Shown here: positions 61,455 to 64,000 of the stretch, one piece after another
How positions within the stretch are numbered: the stretch's first letter is position 1
How the letters are laid out: every line of letters begins with the position of its first letter
Source of the DNA: Saccharomycopsis fibuligera x Saccharomycopsis cf. fibuligera
Lineage: Eukaryota; Ascomycota; Saccharomycetes; Ascoideales; Saccharomycopsidaceae
Assembly: GCA_001936135.1 (NCBI GenBank)
Contig: CP012817.1
Span: 3,038,001 to 3,102,000 of the forward strand
DNA length: 64,000 nucleotides
Direction of reading: 5' to 3'
Translations under genes and position numbers: made by a program
The notes under the pieces: generated by a model
Databases searched by the model: none
Told to the model about the DNA's origin: nothing
What the model saw: the letters and a program-made list of their open reading frames with translations, nothing else

Positions 61455-64000
61455 ATGACACAGAATATTGATTTGGTCCACTTCTTGCCCCAGGAAAGCT
61501 CTTCCTACATTCTTTCCCCAACCATCAACCCGCAGCCTCTCATCTCTAATCATTTGAAGCTCAATTATCCCTCGCTTTTAGACATTAGCGACTTAAAACT
61601 TCAGCAGGCCCTAATCATAAATGACTTGTTCTTTGTTCTTATTGGGCTCGAAGGAAACTACATTAGATATTCAAATACATTTGCTCAAACACAACTAGTA
61701 AATCAACATGCTGAGAATACCCACAACAATGACAAAAATCACTACTTAGCCACCCAGCTAAGTGGACCTGATTTTAAAATTTCAAAAAACTTGAACCCGT
61801 CACTAAAAGATCTAACAAAAAACATTATAAAGTTGGGAAAAATATTTTATGCTTTAAAAAATTTCAAAGGTTTTTTTGACAACAATAGTTTTGGGAAGAT
61901 CAACCAGAGCTTTGCAGGCTTCATTAGGGATACTATCAAAGAATATTTGGCAAACCTCAATAGCATATATCTACAATACCAAAATAACCCAAACTATAGC
62001 ATCCTTTTAATGGGTGATGATTTGAAACGCAATAATACTGATTTGAAATTGAAGCTCTTGTACGAAATATGTCACTTAATTTACAATGATACAAAAAAAA
62101 GGGTGTCACAGAATAATGATTTCATAAATTTTATTAACAATTTAAAGAAAGATTTTTATTCAAATAACGAGTTGGATTTGAATTCTGATAATTCCAAATT
62201 ACCAATCTGCAAAGGTGGTCTCATTCTTAAAATAATAAGCCAGCAAATCCAAAGAAATCAAGGCAACAATGAAATTTTGCAATTTTTGCATCATTTATTC
62301 AACAAGGTATCTCAGAATTATTTGCTTATGCTAAACACATGGTTAGTTAATGGTATAGTAGATGATCCGTTTAATGAATTTCTTATTAAACTCAATCTGT
62401 CCGAAGTTCATCAAAACCAGCATCTGCAAATTACTACAGATTTACAAAATCTCGCTGCTACAAGATTTAATAGTCAATCACTCCAACTGTTACTGACGGA
62501 CCATGCTAGCCCCATGGAAAGATATTGGGATTCAAAATTTTCCATCAGAAGAGATGGGCTACCGCGACAATTAGAAGAGTTTTCTCTTAGAAACAAAGTA
62601 TTGCTAACAGGTACATACCTCAATATTATAAAAGACTGCGGTATAATGATACAATACACTGATTTTGATTCCCAATCTTTTAGAGAGCAAAGTTACTATA
62701 TCAAAGATTTAACGGATATCAATTTACTCAATTTGCAAGTGAATTATTGGTATATTAAAGCCAATAATATGATTATGAACTTATTTTACAATGGATACAA
62801 TTTCCTCACAGTTTTGCAAGATTTCAAAAAGTTCTTTTTTTTGAATGATAATTCAATGATGGCATATTTGGTGCGTTGTAACCTTGAACTATTAAAGAAA
62901 CAACATCATGGATCATATTTGAATGAGTTCAAAAATGATTTTAATTATTATTTTACCAATGATAGAGAGTTTTATAGTTATAGTGATGAAGAGAACAGTA
63001 CCAGCCAATTGCTTTTGAAGCTCGGCGAAGTGACTATGGAACGCAACGGCATTTTTACCGAATTGGAAGATATATTGAATGTTAAGCCAATTAATCCAGA
63101 AGGCATATTCAATTCCTCATCGTATCAAGCATTGAAAAATATCGTTAATGAAGCAATTGTGCCAACAGCTAGTCATCAGGCTGCTACTGCTGCTGCTACT
63201 GCGGAAGACCAAGCAAAACACATTTCTTTCAATGATTATTTAATCCACTACATTAACTTTGATATAATTTTACCATTTCCGTTAAACTTAATGATTAGCC
63301 AAACGGAAATTATCAAATTTCAGCTAATTTTTCGATATTTACTTTTAAACGTTTTCTTTATGCAATTGTTTGATGAAAGTTTTTTGGACCTTAAGCAATT
63401 CAATTTCGAAAATAACGATACCTTTTATTCCAAAAAAGTGACCAAGTTATCTGTTTTAAACTTCAAATTTTTGAGTTTACTTAAACGATTATACACCAGC
63501 TATCAACTTGTCATTGATGCTAACTTCAATAATAGTTTTGAAAAATTGGCCGAATTCAAACAAAATAGACAGGATCCCGAAAACGTACCAGTGGCGGTTA
63601 ATACAAACACAAATACAAGCGCAAACATTAACAATAATAGTAATCTTCGCAGATCAAACTCGATATTTAGCCAATTTGACTCGGATTTCAACCAGCAGCC
63701 GAATACCAGTACTAGCAGTATGAATTTCAGCGCCAATGCTAAGGCCGGTGCTTCAGCTACTGCAACTGCTAATGCTAACAAAAAAGATGATACTTCCAAG
63801 GATAATCTCACTTTTGAAGAATCAAAAAAGAAAATTCAGGATATGCTAGACAATATCTTACTCTACTTATACTTGACCAATTTTGACTATTTGAAGCTCA
63901 TTAAAAGTTTCTTTCGTGTGTTAATCAATTTCAACAAATTTGTTAAACGTTTCTTGAAAGAAGTTGGAATACATCAACAGAATAAGAAAAGACGCCAGGG
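61455..64000 (+). CDS. SPC97: Gamma-tubulin complex subunit Spc97 (GCP2), 3' end beyond the window
   Basis: The frame is open from the ATG at 61455 to the window end, about 848 residues. Early on, the motif ALIINDLFFVLIGLEGNYIRY is the conserved GRIP1 start of GCP2/Spc97. LMLNTWLVNGIVDDPFNEFLI (about 290-310) is the GCP signature around W-x2-x-G-x2-x-DP-x2-EF. ERYWDSKFSIRRDGLPRQLEEF followed by VLLTGTYLNIIKDCG identifies the GCP2 rather than the GCP3/Spc98 branch. With Spc98 and gamma-tubulin it forms the small complex that nucleates microtubules at the spindle pole body. An Asn/Thr/Ala-rich insert near 63590-63790 is lineage-specific. Confidence 0.88.
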   Translation, partial: MTQNIDLVHFLPQESSSYILSPTINPQPLISNHLKLNYPSLLDISDLKLQQALIINDLFFVLIGLEGNYIRYSNTFAQTQLVNQHAENTHNNDKNHYLATQLSGPDFKISKNLNPSLKDLTKNIIKLGKIFYALKNFKGFFDNNSFGKINQSFAGFIRDTIKEYLANLNSIYLQYQNNPNYSILLMGDDLKRNNTDLKLKLLYEICHLIYNDTKKRVSQNNDFINFINNLKKDFYSNNELDLNSDNSKLPICKGGLILKIISQQIQRNQGNNEILQFLHHLFNKVSQNYLLMLNTWLVNGIVDDPFNEFLIKLNLSEVHQNQHLQITTDLQNLAATRFNSQSLQLLLTDHASPMERYWDSKFSIRRDGLPRQLEEFSLRNKVLLTGTYLNIIKDCGIMIQYTDFDSQSFREQSYYIKDLTDINLLNLQVNYWYIKANNMIMNLFYNGYNFLTVLQDFKKFFFLNDNSMMAYLVRCNLELLKKQHHGSYLNEFKNDFNYYFTNDREFYSYSDEENSTSQLLLKLGEVTMERNGIFTELEDILNVKPINPEGIFNSSSYQALKNIVNEAIVPTASHQAATAAATAEDQAKHISFNDYLIHYINFDIILPFPLNLMISQTEIIKFQLIFRYLLLNVFFMQLFDESFLDLKQFNFENNDTFYSKKVTKLSVLNFKFLSLLKRLYTSYQLVIDANFNNSFEKLAEFKQNRQDPENVPVAVNTNTNTSANINNNSNLRRSNSIFSQFDSDFNQQPNTSTSSMNFSANAKAGASATATANANKKDDTSKDNLTFEESKKKIQDMLDNILLYLYLTNFDYLKLIKSFFRVLINFNKFVKRFLKEVGIHQQNKKRRQ

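Overview
This is a nuclear chromosome segment from a budding yeast (Saccharomycotina). It is AT-rich with compact, mostly intronless genes. Two genes (positions 1-725 and 27428-28058) carry short introns with yeast-type GTATGT donor sites and TACTAAC-like branch points. An NDUFAF5-like complex I assembly gene and an external NADH dehydrogenase occur together, which excludes Saccharomyces-type yeasts and fits the CUG-Ser clade (Candida/Lodderomyces). A CUG codon in RTG1 falls where serine would fit better than leucine, which is weak support. Many long Gln, Asn, Ser and Asp tracts and very long promoters also fit that group. The species is inferred, not proven.

Region by region. 1-2.7 kb: the 5' part of a spliced gene for a probably mitochondrial protein, then a small GPI-anchored wall protein. 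2.7-12.4 kb: a 9.6 kb gene-poor divergent region. 12.4-13.7 kb: an HMG-box factor of the Rox1/Rfg1 type. 13.7-18.3 kb: a second desert that ends in a LINE fragment beside tRNA-Phe. 18.5-22.3 kb: two convergent genes for helical, probably mitochondrial proteins. 23-28 kb: NDUFAF5-like methyltransferase, SEC72, tRNA-Leu, ROK1 and spliced ATP20. 28.9-35.8 kb: a CAP/PR-1 secreted protein, CDC54/MCM4 and DLD1. 38-42.4 kb: two C2H2 regulators with large promoters. 43-51 kb: PAT1, SFT2, RTG1 and FAD1. 51.5-55 kb: CTF4. 55.2-56.7 kb: a GC-rich island holding a decayed copy of the gene at 59.65 kb. 57-64 kb: NDE1, that intact gene, and the 5' part of SPC97.

Functional threads. Mitochondrial energy metabolism recurs: NDUFAF5-like, NDE1, DLD1, ATP20, FAD1 (FAD supply), RTG1 (retrograde signalling) and the two helical proteins. 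DNA replication and chromosome segregation recur as well: CDC54, CTF4 and SPC97. CDC54 and CTF4 carry MCB/SCB-like G1/S promoter elements, and SPC97 has one SCB-like core. ROK1 carries the PAC plus RRPE pair of the ribosome-biogenesis regulon.

The most unusual observations are: the GC-skewed relic gene copy and its GC island; the LINE zinc-knuckle fragment abutting a tRNA gene; the 9.6 kb divergent promoter; a hydrophobic N-terminal extension on FAD1; and a possible unannotated histone-fold-like small protein between RTG1 and FAD1. I did not find a clear new multi-gene system.
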